The notes below the pieces were generated by a model. That model saw only the letters and a list, made by a program, of their open reading frames with translations. It was not told where the DNA came from and made no database searches. From Amaranthus tricolor (lineage: Eukaryota > Streptophyta > Magnoliopsida > Caryophyllales > Amaranthaceae), in NCBI RefSeq assembly GCF_026212465.1, contig NC_080048.1:38096375-38160374 (forward strand): DNA of 64,000 nt. Direction: 5' to 3'. This document shows, piece after piece, positions 48,550 to 59,697 of this stretch; the first letter of the stretch is position 1; each line of letters begins with the position of its first letter. Made by a program: the position numbers and the translations under genes.

Positions 48550-50869
48550 AGAAAATAGATAGATATACATGATTGGCTTTGAGGTGCGTATTTTCTTGTT
48601 ATGGTATCCTATAAAAGTGATAGTATAGTCCAATTATATATTTCGTGCTTTAATCAAATATTTCAATTGTTTTACACATATATAAAGGAGTATATTGGAG
48701 ATCCATTTTATTAACCTTTTAAATTCTAAAGTCCCATAGGAGATAGGACCTATACAAAACATTAGGCTAGTATATTTCACAAAACAAGGACTAAGAATGA
48801 ATATCTAATTTAAATCAAAGTAGAATGGCCTATCAATTTTATGAGCCTCATTCTATAATCACTCACAAACAATAAAAGTATGAATTGGTAAAGTAGTAAA
48901 AATTGTATAAATTCAATTTTGTTTGTCATTTTTTCTAACACATCAAAAGATTTTATAAAAATGCTAAACTAGATTGTAACAAATTAAAGTAAATAAAAAT
49001 ATAACATATTTCCATAATCTATCTATAATTTATAAATTTATAAATATCACTAAAATAAAAATATTATCGATATCATCTTTCTTAAATTACATGTGTTATT
49101 ATCTTGTTTAATTTTTCTTTTTCTATCAATAAGATATCATTATTATAACTATTCTTATCGTTTAAATGTGTTTACTATTATTCATGCACTAATACACCGC
49201 ACTTCTTATCTTAATCAAAACAAATCATTTTTATTGATTTTAAGTTCTATTCTCACCTAATACAAAAAAAAAAAAAAAAACATATCATTGGCCCTATTTG
49301 ATTTTTATTTTGTGTTTTATTTCTTTTTCAACAAATTTCTATTTTCATCAAATATTCAACTATATATTCCCTCCTATTCACCCTACTTGTCTTATTTCCC
49401 TTTTTCACACATACCGAGATAATATTTTAACTTTTAATATCTTTAATCGTGCATAATTAAAAATTATAAAAATTTGATATTAATAATATTTGCATTGAGA
49501 CGAATAAAATAAGATCTCACATGACTATATTTTAACTTATAAATTAAGAACAAAATATAAATTAACGGCCCATTTGGTAAGTAGTATTAAATGGTGGATG
49601 TTGGTAATGAGAATAATTTATAGTGTAAAATTTCATCAAAAGCTTCATATCATTCCTATGGTAATGAAACTTTAATCAGTCTTTTGTTTACAAATTTCCG
49701 TTACTACCTAATACCACCTCTCCCAATGATAATGCATGAGAATGAATTTTATGAAGAAAATGAGATGATTTAAGTTGAACAAGCATGATCAACAAGGTAG
49801 CCAAAAGATTTTTCAACTAAAATTGCACTATTTTTTTTTCGTCACCACCGTTTATTACGATCTACCCAAAACTAAACGAGGACTATATTTCGCCGCATTT
49901 TTTAGTCCTGAGCTTTGGGTTACCTAACTTATATTCCCGCTCCAACTAAATTCAAGAACCCGGTGCTCAGTGGCAAATCGTTCATCTCATTATCTCAATT
50001 CCTTCATTTCTCCTATACTCAGAGATTTCTCTTCTGTTTCTAGGTTGGTTTTATGTTTATTTACCCTTTTTGTTTTTCTTGATTTGTTTTGGAATCGGGT
50101 TTGGTTTGAAACTTAGATTAATCCCTTTTATAATTTTTTTTTGTTTGATTTGCATGTGTATTTGATTTCTTTGTTTGATGATTTGATTTTAATGGGTTTG
50201 TTGAAGGAAGTTTCGGATTGATTTGTTGGGGTCTGGGGCTGAATTGTACAACACGAAGTGATGGTTTGCGATTTACTGTTTTCTGTAATTTGTTGTTGAT
50301 TTAAGAATGCAGTTCTATGATTAGGGGTGTTTAGCAGTAGGAGTAGAAATGGAATGAAAAAGAAACACATCAAGAGGGTAAGATTGATGTACTAATGTAA
50401 GGGGTTATTGTTAAGAATTGTTTGATATGACTGGGAAGAACATTCCCTTTTCATACTTCGTCTCTCCTTCAAATGAATTGTGCCTTTTGCTTTCACGCAA
50501 TCTATGAATTGTGCCTTTTCATACTTATTATGAAAGTATGCATAGAGATCAAATAACATCCAACATGATTATATATAAAGCACAAGAAGCAAAACAATAT
50601 CGATTGATTAATAGTACTCCCTTTGATCTTTGTTGTTCTTTTCATTTGAATTCGGAATATGGGAAGAAATCAAGAAAAGCAATATTGAGAAGCAAGATTC
50701 TAATAGGAGTGATTATTGATTGGAATAAGTAATGAATATTGAATCTTGAAATCATTAAAAGGAGTAAAGATGTTTAGTAAAAAGAGGAAATGGTCATAAT
50801 GAGGAGAGGGGTACCCTTAATATCAAAGGAGTAAAGATTGATGTTAGCTTAGTTAGTAAGGCATTTAAG
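48546..50869. other. Intergenic region with possible leader sequence
   Basis: No complete gene. Near 49370 TATTCCCTCCTATTCACC resembles one end of a Stowaway-type MITE. About 49870-50045 is CT-rich and ends TTTCTAG followed by GTTGGT, like a transcribed leader. It might be the 5' UTR of the decayed RRM gene at 52.4-52.9 kb, but this is speculation. Confidence 0.4.
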
Positions 50870-51361
50870 GAAAATTTGAATAAAATAAGATTATTTAACA
50901 ACTTAATTCTAAAAATAAGCTTCGTAAAAACTTAATTCCCAAAATAAGCGTTCGTACATCCAAACCTAGCTTTGGAGTAAATCGCTGTTACTAACAGCGA
51001 AAGGCAAAAAAAAAAAAAAAAAAAAGCCATAAGTCGCTGTTACTAACAGCGACTTAGGGAGTTGACCAGTCAACTTCTTAAGTCGCTGTTAGTAACAACG
51101 ACTTTAAGGTTAACTAGTTCAACTTCTTAATCTCGTAGGTTGGAATGAGAAAGTAACTGAGAACTAAAAACTTAAAACGCACTAAGTCGCTGTTACTAAC
51201 AGCGACTTAAAAATTTTTTTTTTTTTTAAGTCGCTGTTAGTAATAGCAACTTACTCCAAGGCTAGGTTTGGATGTACGGATGCTTATTTTGCAAATTAAA
51301 TTTTCACGAAACTTATTTTTGGAATTAAATTGTTAAAACATCTTATTTTATTCAAATTTTC
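50870..51361. mobile_element. Fold-back element FB2, Mutator-like target duplication
   Basis: A 492-bp fold-back element. The left arm GAAAATTTGAATAAAATAAG is mirrored by CTTATTTTATTCAAATTTTC on the right, and pairing continues through GTACATCCAAACCTAGC / GCTAGGTTTGGATGTAC. The flanks GCATTTAAG (50861-50869) and GCATTCAAG (51362-51370) match at 8 of 9 positions, the 9-bp duplication size of Mutator-like elements. The centre holds five copies of a palindrome with core CGCTGTTASTAACAGCG at about 50982-51000, 51031-51056, 51080-51104, 51183-51209 and 51227-51253, two of them imperfect. There is no coding capacity. Confidence 0.82.
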
Positions 51362-51370
51362 GCATTCAAG

Positions 51371-52418
51371 CATGTTGTAAGATGTCAAGGTTTCAAATCT
51401 TCTTCAGCTACAAATTTAATTTGTCAATTTTTGTTTTTGAACTAGTGTTTTTGTAACTGTTAATATTTATTAGCGGGATAGTACTCTATTTAAAATTACA
51501 GCATTAGTGATATTTTATGCTACCCCTCCTCAATATTCGAAATATGATGTATAATTGAAAAGGAATAGTAAAAGGAAAAATTATTAGGAATAATATAATG
51601 TTTTGCTTATTTTCCTGTAATAATACCAACTTTTGATTAACTATAAATTATACTAACTTATGGAGTATTTCCCGATAATATCCCTAACATGCTAAAAATC
51701 AAAACTATAGGAGATTATATGACAAAAAAATTGTTAAATTAGTTAATAAACTAAAGTTGGTATTATTCTAGGAAAAAAATCCTAAGGTGGTATTATTCTT
51801 GGTTAATTAAAAGTTAGTATAATTGTAGGGAAATTGTTGAAAGGTTGTATTATTCACGGTAATTTTTCCATAGGGTTCATTTGAAGAAATGATGGTGGTA
51901 GATCCAATGAGGATGGAAGAGAGGTAAGAGACAGCAATATGCATGACAGGCTGCCCGAGTCTTGCAAATTTTGTCAAAGATGATACGGTTTTCGGATGTG
52001 AGTAACTTCGAGTTTTTCAAGTTAGTTTCTGGATCTAGTTTTTGTTTATAGTTTTAAATTTTATCTAAGTTTTGAAAAAAAATCAATTTTAGGAGTTTTT
52101 GGAATTCCTTGATGGAAGTGCTTTTATGGTGAAACTCCACGATCCTCAATAGCTGTACATAATACAAACACATTCAAAATGCCACACTCCAGGTATTGGG
52201 TATCACTTCATGACACATATAAATCAAACACAAACTATCCTGGAAATTACTTGGGTGATACGTTGATCCTGGTATCAGGGCAACCCAAACAATCCAGTCC
52301 AAAAACACCCTCTTTTGTTTCAACTTTTATCATTGCCTTCCCTTTCATGTCTTATCCACATTTCTCCATTATTAAAAAAATGGCTTATATTCTCAGAAAA
52401 GATTTACGTAAAGCAGTC
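51371..52418. other. AT-rich spacer
   Basis: No gene recognised. It contains repeated phrases of the type GGTATTATTCT / TAGTATAATTG between 51600 and 51870, likely an old degenerate inverted-repeat element. Confidence 0.4.
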
Positions 52419-52892
52419 ATGGCTGAGGGTTCAGATATTGATGAGCTTGTGGATGTTGATGAAGTAATTAATTTTTTATTATAACATCTTTTTGTTAAAA
52501 TGATTTTTGTTAAAGGCTTCGCCAAGAAATAATGTATTGAGAGCAGTATATAATCAACTTTTGAAGAGAAGAAAATGGGGGAAAATACAGAATTTGTACG
52601 GAGCCTTGAAACTTAACAAACTTTTCTCCCAATTTTGGTTCCTGGATACGGCATGTGGTCTCTCTACCATCTTTCTCCCGACAGTGCCACTTCTGAGCAG
52701 CTGAAGGAACACTTTCAGCGCCATGGAGAAATCACGAAGGTTGTGCTGCTACCTTCTAAAGATGGACAAGGGAAATTTGGATATATCCATTTTGGTGAAA
52801 GGTCTATTGAGCTGAAGTCTGTCAAAGGCACAGAAAAGTACGAGATTGATGGTAATGCATTAATAGACAGTCATGTTTATGTTGACTCTTGA
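52419..52892 (+). pseudogene. Remnant of an hnRNP-Q/LIF2-like RRM gene
   Basis: At 52419 an ATG opens MAEGSDIDELVDVDE, similar to the acidic start of plant hnRNP-Q-like proteins, followed by a GT donor-like site. From about 52690 the sequence encodes one RRM-like stretch: SEQLKEHFQRHGEITKVVLL, then GKFGYIHFGERSIELKSVKG and TEKYEIDG, where RNP1 is KFGYIHF. Intact relatives have three RRMs and several hundred residues. Here the first RRMs are missing, RNP2 is degraded, and the reading frame ends soon after at 52892. I call it a rearranged pseudogene; expression as a small protein cannot be excluded. Confidence 0.5.
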
Positions 52893-53209
52893 TTTGGGAG
52901 GGAGGACCATGTGAAGGTCCAAAATATTAGTTAGTTTATATCTTTGGCTCCCTATAGGTCTTCATAAATATTAGTCAAACAATATTTTCTTACATATTTT
53001 TTTATATAAATAACTTTTTGTGTATTTTTTAATCCTTCGCAAATATAGATATTAAGTGTTAAAATAGTGTGTTGAGTTGCGTGAAAATAAAAATTGTAAC
53101 ACCTACTTCTATTTAGATCAATCCTAAAGGTGATTTTTTTTTTTACCATAATTGAAAAAGAAAATTTGAAACAAATAAGCAAAAATATATTAAAAAATCA
53201 CTTTATAGA

Positions 53210-53590
53210 CAATTTTTGAAACTATTTTCCAAGATAAGCAGCTCTTTTCCAGATTTGAGATTTAGGGGCTGTTCGCACTTAATAATAGCGAACAAAGGCA
53301 GCGGGTTCAAAAAAAGCAAATGGTTTGTTCGTTGTACTAACAGCGAACAAAGCTAAAACCTGGTCAAATAGAGGGATTTGCTATTTTTAGCTCGCATTTG
53401 TTTGCTGTTACTAACAACGAACAAAAACGTAAGGTGAAAAACAGTCAAAGTCTTTGTTCGCTGTTAGTAACAGAGAACAAACTTTTTGACTTTTTTTGAC
53501 CTCCAGTTTTTGTTCTCTATTACTAACAGCGAACAGCCCCAAACCACCGGAAAAAACTGTTTATTTTGAAAATTATTTTGCAAAGTTTAC
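53210..53590. mobile_element. Fold-back element FB3
   Basis: About 380 bp. The left arm TTTTGAAACTATTTTCC is imperfectly mirrored by GAAAATTATTTTGCAAA at the right. GGGGCTGTTCGC near 53269 pairs with GCGAACAGCCCC near 53529-53540. Inside are serial palindromes with core CGCTGTTASTAACAGCG, flanked here by GTT/AAC instead of AGT/ACT, at about 53323-53350, 53397-53425, 53453-53481 and 53505-53534, all slightly imperfect. Non-coding. No target duplication was identified. Confidence 0.72.
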
Positions 53591-54288
53591 TATTATATGA
53601 ATTTTTTTATATTTTTTACTTACTTATTTCAAATTATCATTAAAAAACACTCTCGAAACTAAAAAATTATAGCAGCACTTTTTAGTTTCACGTATTTGTG
53701 AAATTTACTTTTTCATTAAAAAACAAACATAATACTCTATTAAAATTACGAACAAACATAATACTTGTCTAGTAGTCTTTATAAATTGATAGTGTAAAGA
53801 TTCACAAAAAGATAAGATGCCAATGAAAGGATGAAGAAGTACTTTAAAATTCAAATATAACTCAATATAAATTGTTATTTGAGACGATTTTACCGAGAAT
53901 TGTACTACACACACATGGATTAAATAGCCCTTCTTGTACATATTATGAAAATATAGACGCTTTGTTTGAGGTTGTCTCATCGAGAGATAGTCTCTTACAA
54001 TAGTAGCTTTTCACTCAATAAGGAGTACACTTGTTTAAGTCAAAAAATATGTTCAGTTTAGCAAAACCAAGGTGAATTGAGTAAAGACTTACGAGTATCA
54101 TAGCTTAACCTTGTAGTTAAAGAAAAACTTACATGTAAGAAATTCTCCGACTTTACATTAGAATCGGGACTTATTTCTCTGAAAAGAACAATCTTATATA
54201 AAAGGAAAAGCTTCGACGAGTATCTACTTTATTTACATGATCTCACAAAACATCTAAAAAGTGAAAAAAAGATAAAAGAAACTCACAA

Positions 54289-54410
54289 ATTCTTGTATGA
54301 GACGACTTCTCGGTGACATGGGTAAAATAAGCCCAGCTAATTACAAACTATTAGCATATGGGTTTCTTATTTTAAACTCGTTTCTCCAAAAGACAGTCTC
54401 TTACAAGAAT
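54289..54410. mobile_element. Short MITE, same family as 9707-9836
   Basis: The left ATTCTTGTATGAGACGAC is mirrored by GACAGTCTCTTACAAGAAT at the right; 122 bp, non-coding. A related partial copy appears at about 53885-54003. It lies just beyond the 3' end of the LRR gene. Confidence 0.6.
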
Positions 54411-54524
54411 AACTCAAACAAATTTCAATTATTCATCCCTAGTGAATGGTGATGCCTCTTTTTTTCACTAAATAAACAAGAATATAATAACAAACATGAA
54501 CAAACAAGAACAAATATAAGAGTG

Positions 54525-55649
54525 TTAACAATGGAAGTCCTCACACTCAACAGGATGCTCCAACACAGCATCACAAGCCTTCTTACTCCTCTGAAACTTC
54601 TTCTCAGGCAAGCAATTCCGACGATCGTCGAATAAAACACCTTTAGATGAAAAATTCCCACAAATCCCACCTTCTTGACAAAAAAAGTTATAAGAAACTG
54701 TAAAATTAGCCAAATTAGGCAACACACAAATCCCATCAGAGATTTCACCAGTCATCATATTATGAGCAAAATTAAGGTGTTCTAAGTGTGGTAAACCTGC
54801 AATACTGTAAGGAATGGGACCCACCAAATGATTGAAACTAACATCTAATACTCTAAGTTTATAGAGGTATCCAAGTTCAACTGGTAAACAGCCAGTTAAA
54901 CTTGTGTTGATGAGTAAAAGTTCTTCGATCGAGTTTTGGAAATGGGCAATAGTAGGAGGTAAACACCCACCAAATTTGTTATTAGCAAAGACAATAACAG
55001 ATGCTGTAGACATACCCAAATTAGAAGGGATGACACTAGTGAACCTGTTATTGTTAAGGAAAATAGCATCAAGGGACTTATTGTTGAAAAGTTGAGATGG
55101 AACGGAGCCTTCAAACTCGTTATATCGAAGATCAAGGAATTTGAGTGAAGGCAATGAAAGGACTGCATCAGGAAAGGGACCCACGAAACGATTATTGCTT
55201 AGATCAAGTTCATACAAAAAGGTGAGGTTTGAAATAGTTTTCGGGATGATCCCACAGAATCGATTGCTGTTTAAATGAACAACAGCAAGGTCTTTCAGTA
55301 ATCCGATTTCCTCAGGAAGGAAACCGGCTAAGTCTAGGTGATTCAGGTCAATGGAAGCTACAACAGTAGTGGAATTGTCATGGATTGAAGGTGCACAGAA
55401 TACTCCTCTGTAGCTGCACACAGAGGATCCAACCCAATTCGATGTGAAGTTTGTGGGGTCTGAGTAGATCACTCTTTTCCACGCTTGTAACGCTATGTAT
55501 GCCTCATTCAGACTCTCGTTACCATCTGAAGACTGCGTGTCTGATTTGCGACTCTCAGTCTCGTTTTTTGTTTCGAATTTGTGTACGATTGAAAGAAGAT
55601 AAAGAACAACAACCAAAGTAGTATGCGTCCTTGAACTAAACCAAATCAT
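54525..55649 (-). CDS. Secreted leucine-rich repeat protein, LRX-like without extensin tail
   Basis: Intronless gene for 374 residues. The first 25 or so residues (TTLVVVLYLLSIV core) look like a signal peptide, so a cell-wall or apoplastic location is likely. From about residue 50 it follows the N-terminal module of leucine-rich-repeat extensins: ALQAWKRVIYSDPTNFTSNW, VCSYRGVFCAP, then LRRs such as LAGFLPEEIGLLKDLAVVHL, ELDLSNNRFVGPFPDAVLSL and HLVGPIPYSIAGLPHLEHLN. The Cys-rich cap is YNFFCQEGGICGNF...FDDRRNCLPEK. LRX proteins continue with a long Ser-Pro-rich extensin domain; here the protein ends soon after, at a Cys-rich ECEDFHC. It therefore resembles the short LRX relatives (At4g06744-like). 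The function is not known; LRX LRR modules bind RALF peptides, but that is not shown here. Confidence 0.88.
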   Translation of the reverse strand: MIWFSSRTHTTLVVVLYLLSIVHKFETKNETESRKSDTQSSDGNESLNEAYIALQAWKRVIYSDPTNFTSNWVGSSVCSYRGVFCAPSIHDNSTTVVASIDLNHLDLAGFLPEEIGLLKDLAVVHLNSNRFCGIIPKTISNLTFLYELDLSNNRFVGPFPDAVLSLPSLKFLDLRYNEFEGSVPSQLFNNKSLDAIFLNNNRFTSVIPSNLGMSTASVIVFANNKFGGCLPPTIAHFQNSIEELLLINTSLTGCLPVELGYLYKLRVLDVSFNHLVGPIPYSIAGLPHLEHLNFAHNMMTGEISDGICVLPNLANFTVSYNFFCQEGGICGNFSSKGVLFDDRRNCLPEKKFQRSKKACDAVLEHPVECEDFHC

Positions 55650-57890
55650 CTTTTCGACTGTGTTTCTTTTTGTTTGTTTGTTTGTTCTGCTTTTGTAAGG
55701 GAATCAATTAACCTTCGTTTTCATACCGATGCTCTTGAGTCGTCTGTTAAATCATTGCAGTATACATTGGTGCCTAGCAGTTGGTGTACCAGTTATGTTA
55801 AGGTAGTTGAAGAACAACATCTTTAAAGATATTATTGTTCAGAACATGATGGCTACCAAACAGGACTGTTTTTCTTTTTCGGGTTTTTAGGATAAGGAAC
55901 AAAAAGATAAATTGTGTGGGATACTGGGTTGATGACTATGACTAATAGGAAGATAAATGATTGAAAAGGATTTACCTCCTTACTCATGGAAGTGGAACTA
56001 GAGAGTGACTACAACTTGTTTATCCAACACTAGATCAAAAGTAGCACTATGAAGTCTCTTCAAATTTAAGGAATAGGAATTGTTGTTTTGAAAGTCTTGG
56101 GATTAAAGGTATGGGTCTGTATTGGTCATGACTCGAGTCATGTGATAAAAACCATATTGATATTAAACTGCATGGCATATAACATAGAAAAGTGGCTGTC
56201 GAGTTGAACTAGAGGGTAACAACAACTTATTCTCCCAACACTAAATAAAAAGCAGCACTATCAAGTTTCTTCAAGTTTAATTAATAGGAATTGTTGGTTT
56301 GAAAGTCTTGGGATTTTAAGTATGGGTCTGTCTAGGTCATGACTCGAGTCATTTAATAAAAATCATAATCATATTGAATTGCGTAACGTATAACAAAGAA
56401 AAATGACATTCGAGTTGAACTAAAGAGTGATAACAATAACTTGATCTTCTAATACTAGATCAAAAGGAGCACTATCAAGTTCCTTCAAATTTAAGTAATA
56501 GAAATTGTTGTTTTGAAAGTTTTGGATATTAGGTATGGGCCTGGCTGGTAATGACTGAAGTCATTTGATAAAAACTGTATTAATACTGAACTGTGTAATA
56601 TATAACATAGAAAAATGACTGTTGAGTTGATTTTATACCCATGTAGAGACGAGTGTTCTGGATTTGCTCTTTTGTGAAAAGTAAAGTTGAAAGTTAGTTA
56701 TTTGAAAGATAGAAATAGATCATGATAATATTTGCGATATTTCATTAATGGAATAGGAAATATATTCAGTTACAAGGAAAACATATTTAGAAAAAGAATA
56801 AGATGAAAAGTTTACATCATAAGAATCATTCTTTTTTCAAACATTGATGTGAAATGAGGCCTAGTTTGTGGACTTTCAAGTTGACCGGGAGTCGCTCAAA
56901 TATCAGTTGAAGTGCATAACCCAATCTCACTAAATGCTTTAGAATGACACGAAACTGGAAATGACTCGATTTGACTTATATCCAATCTGAAATTGACATA
57001 TTTAAACTTAAACTGGTCAAATTAATCGAACCCAAGATGACCCTTATTGTATTGCTTCTTAAGTAATGAAATGTTTTTGAACTTTACTTTCACTTAATCC
57101 ATTGTTGATTCAGAATTATTATATACATTTTATGAGTTGATCATATTAAATTCAAATCCGACCTAAAATTACGCAAGGAAAAAAAGACCAAAAGTAATCC
57201 AAAAAACTAATAATCAAAATCTAACCCAAACACGACCAAATTGACTCATTTTAGGTCTAATTTTGAACAAAACATCACTTACAAAATGAAATAAATTTTA
57301 GTTCCATGACCTTGAATGATGATCATGAGGATAACATTTACAAGTTTCAAAAAATATTAATTTATATAATGAATATTTAAATTCATTTTATAAACCTTTA
57401 AATGTAGTTACAGAAACAAGGGACAATCACAGGGACGAAGTAATATGTCATTTATTAAATACTATAGAACAAACGGAATATAAAAAACCATTATATTTTT
57501 GTTAACAAGGCAATATAAAAACATATTTAAGGGACGAACTGAGTATGAGAAAAATGTCAGAAACGAATTACTCGTGATTAGCAAACAAAATAGAATTAAA
57601 CATATGGTATTGCCAAAACACATGATCAATAAGAGTTCACACTCCACACTAACTACAAACAAGGACCAAGTAATCATTTATTTCACTTCCATTAAATAGT
57701 TCCATGGCCAAAACATGCCATCCAAAACGAAAACACAAGCATGAATTTGAGCACAAAGAACGACACTTCCATAGACCGAGAAATTTGATAATACATGAAG
57801 GTTCTATCACGGTTATTTTAAAGATAATATGGATAACAACCAACACTAGTTTTGTTCTTCAAATTCTTTTTTGTCGTCATCATCAAGGCC
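55650..57890. other. Region between LRR gene and ADP/ATP carrier
   Basis: The promoter side of the LRR gene (transcribed leftward) and the 3' side of the carrier gene. It contains the tandem repeat array at 55990-56635. The rest is AT-rich with no gene seen. Confidence 0.5.
55990..56635. repeat. Three tandem copies of a ~212-bp repeat
   Basis: Diverged head-to-tail copies start near 55993, 56205 and 56416, each with GAACTAGAGAGTGA-like, ACACTAGATCAAAA-like and GAAAGTCTTGGGATT-like blocks in the same order. The first two contain a perfect palindrome ATGACTCGAGTCAT (56128-56141 and 56339-56352); in the third it has decayed to ATGACTGAAGTCAT (56551-56564). The array lies about 340-990 bp upstream of the LRR gene start codon. 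Confidence 0.85.
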
Positions 57891-58269
57891 TTAGCCACCA
57901 CCACCGGAACCATATTTCTTGCCCAAGAGAATTAGCTGTAGCTTGTCATAACCAGCAAGAACACCGGCACCAGCAACAGCACGCAATATGTTTGCGCCAG
58001 CACCCTTGAAGAGTGATTTTGATCCTTCTTTTTTGATGATCTGATTAAAAGCATCAAGAGAACTCTTGTATTTAACTGCTTCTCCGGAGGTCATCATCAT
58101 TCTTCTACGCACGGTGTCTATAGGGTAGGAAGCTAACCCAGCACCAATTGTGATACCCCAACCCAACAAGAAACTAGCCAAGAAGCTATCCTACAAGCAT
58201 CAATGGAACGGATTTTAGCTTAACATTGTCAAAGTTTGAAGGGGCAAAGCCAACAATTGACCGAAAATG

Positions 58270-58308
<39 letters not shown>

Positions 58309-59675
58309 CAGTTCAATTAAAACTATTAAGATGGTAAAAACAAGGTTGGAAGAGCAATTATCCCTACATTCAACCATTCCAGCAAAAACAAGAAGCACTA
58401 CGGAGAAATACTTGAGTACCATTCATAAAGAGCCAACATTGTTACCTGTAATTCACCGATCAACACCACAGGTTTGAGTGAGTCGTACATTCCAAAGTAA
58501 AGTCCACGATACACAATAATTCCGACACAGGAGATGCTGAAGCCACGGTAAAGCCCAGCTATACCGTCTGATTGCAGAGTTTTCTTGTAAACATCAACCA
58601 AACCATTGAATTGCCTCTCGCCACCCTTCTTGGCAGCCTTAGAATCATTAGCTAGCCGGGTTCTTGCATAATCTAAAGAATACACAAAGAAAAGGGAAGT
58701 AGCACCAGCTAACCCACCAGATGCCAAATTTCCTGCAAACCATTTCCAGTACCCATCCTTGTCTTTCTTGAAATTAAACATTCTCTTGAAGTAATCCTTG
58801 AAAGCAAAGTTCAGGGCCTATCAGACAAAAACAATAATTGTCAACAAAAAGTAGTACAAAGGACTATCAGAAACAGAAAAAAAAATGACTAAGCAAATCT
58901 CAAAATTTGAAATCAACTATAAAACCAGAACATCTATCTGCACAAATAGTTTTCCCTTTCTCATTTGTTCATTTCTAATCCTTGCCCGCACCAGTCAAGT
59001 ACTTAAGTTAGTAAACAAACTACTGCACTACACTAAAGGATAGGGAACATCTATTAGATAAGTAGATCTCAGAGGTCGGTCGTAAAAAGATCATCGTCTC
59101 TCACTCACCACCAATAGCAATGCCAAAACTATACTCCTACATTCAAGCATTCCAAGACCATAGCACATGAAAAACAATAACTAGTCACCGACCTGGGTAG
59201 GGAAGTATCTAATAACATTAGCAGTGTTTCCCCTCCAAAGAGAAATCATGCCTTCGTCCTTCATGGTTCTAGCAAAACAATCAGATATGCCCTTGTATGG
59301 TTCAGATAACCGACCAGTCTTGAGCATTTCATCTTGATTCTGGATCAAGAGCTTAACTCTTTCAATAGGTGCAGCAGCAGTTTTAGAAACAGCAGCTGAA
59401 ACCCCTCCCATGAGGAAATCAACCCAGAAATTTTTTTGTGGTTTCTCGGCTGCTGCAGGGACAAATATTTGAGAAGAAACTGGAAACACATGTGCCTGGC
59501 CAGTACCCTGATACAAGTACAGCATAGGATTCTGGAAGGTTCCATTTACATAGGAGCTGTTGAAATTGTGTGTGTTGCAATTCCTCATTTGCAAACTGGG
59601 CGAAAGTTGAGATATCACGAAAGACTTCCCTTGTATTTTCTTATAAACTGAATGATACCCTGATCCATCTGCCAT
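57891..59675 (-). CDS. AAC: Mitochondrial ADP/ATP carrier
   Basis: Adenine nucleotide translocator of the mitochondrial carrier family, exchanging matrix ATP for cytosolic ADP across the inner membrane. Coding exons on the minus strand: 59675-59193, 58817-58446, 58190-57891, giving 384 residues. The first ~80 residues form the N-terminal extension that plant carriers have. Three carrier repeats follow, with signatures PIERVK (103-108), SLDYAR (208-213) and PIDTVR (308-313); the last is followed by the ADP/ATP-carrier hallmark RRRMMM (313-318). It ends in a Gly run, KKYGSGGGG. The first coding exon begins at 59697 after an AG acceptor 22 nt before the ATG (TTTGCAG), so an intron sits in the 5' UTR and the promoter lies further right. 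A 38-nt poly(A/T) tract lies in the intron 58191-58445. Confidence 0.96.
58269..58306. repeat. Poly(A) tract in carrier intron
   Basis: An A run of about 38 on the plus strand (T on the coding strand), in the intron before the last exon of the carrier gene. On the coding strand it could act as a long polypyrimidine tract but is over 70 nt from the acceptor. Confidence 0.9.
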
Positions 59676-59697
59676 TTTTACCGGAACAGGTGTAGAC

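Noticed and set aside
54425..55168. Additional reading frames overlapping the LRR gene
   Set aside because: Other-frame shadows of the coding sequence with hydrophobic low-information residues.
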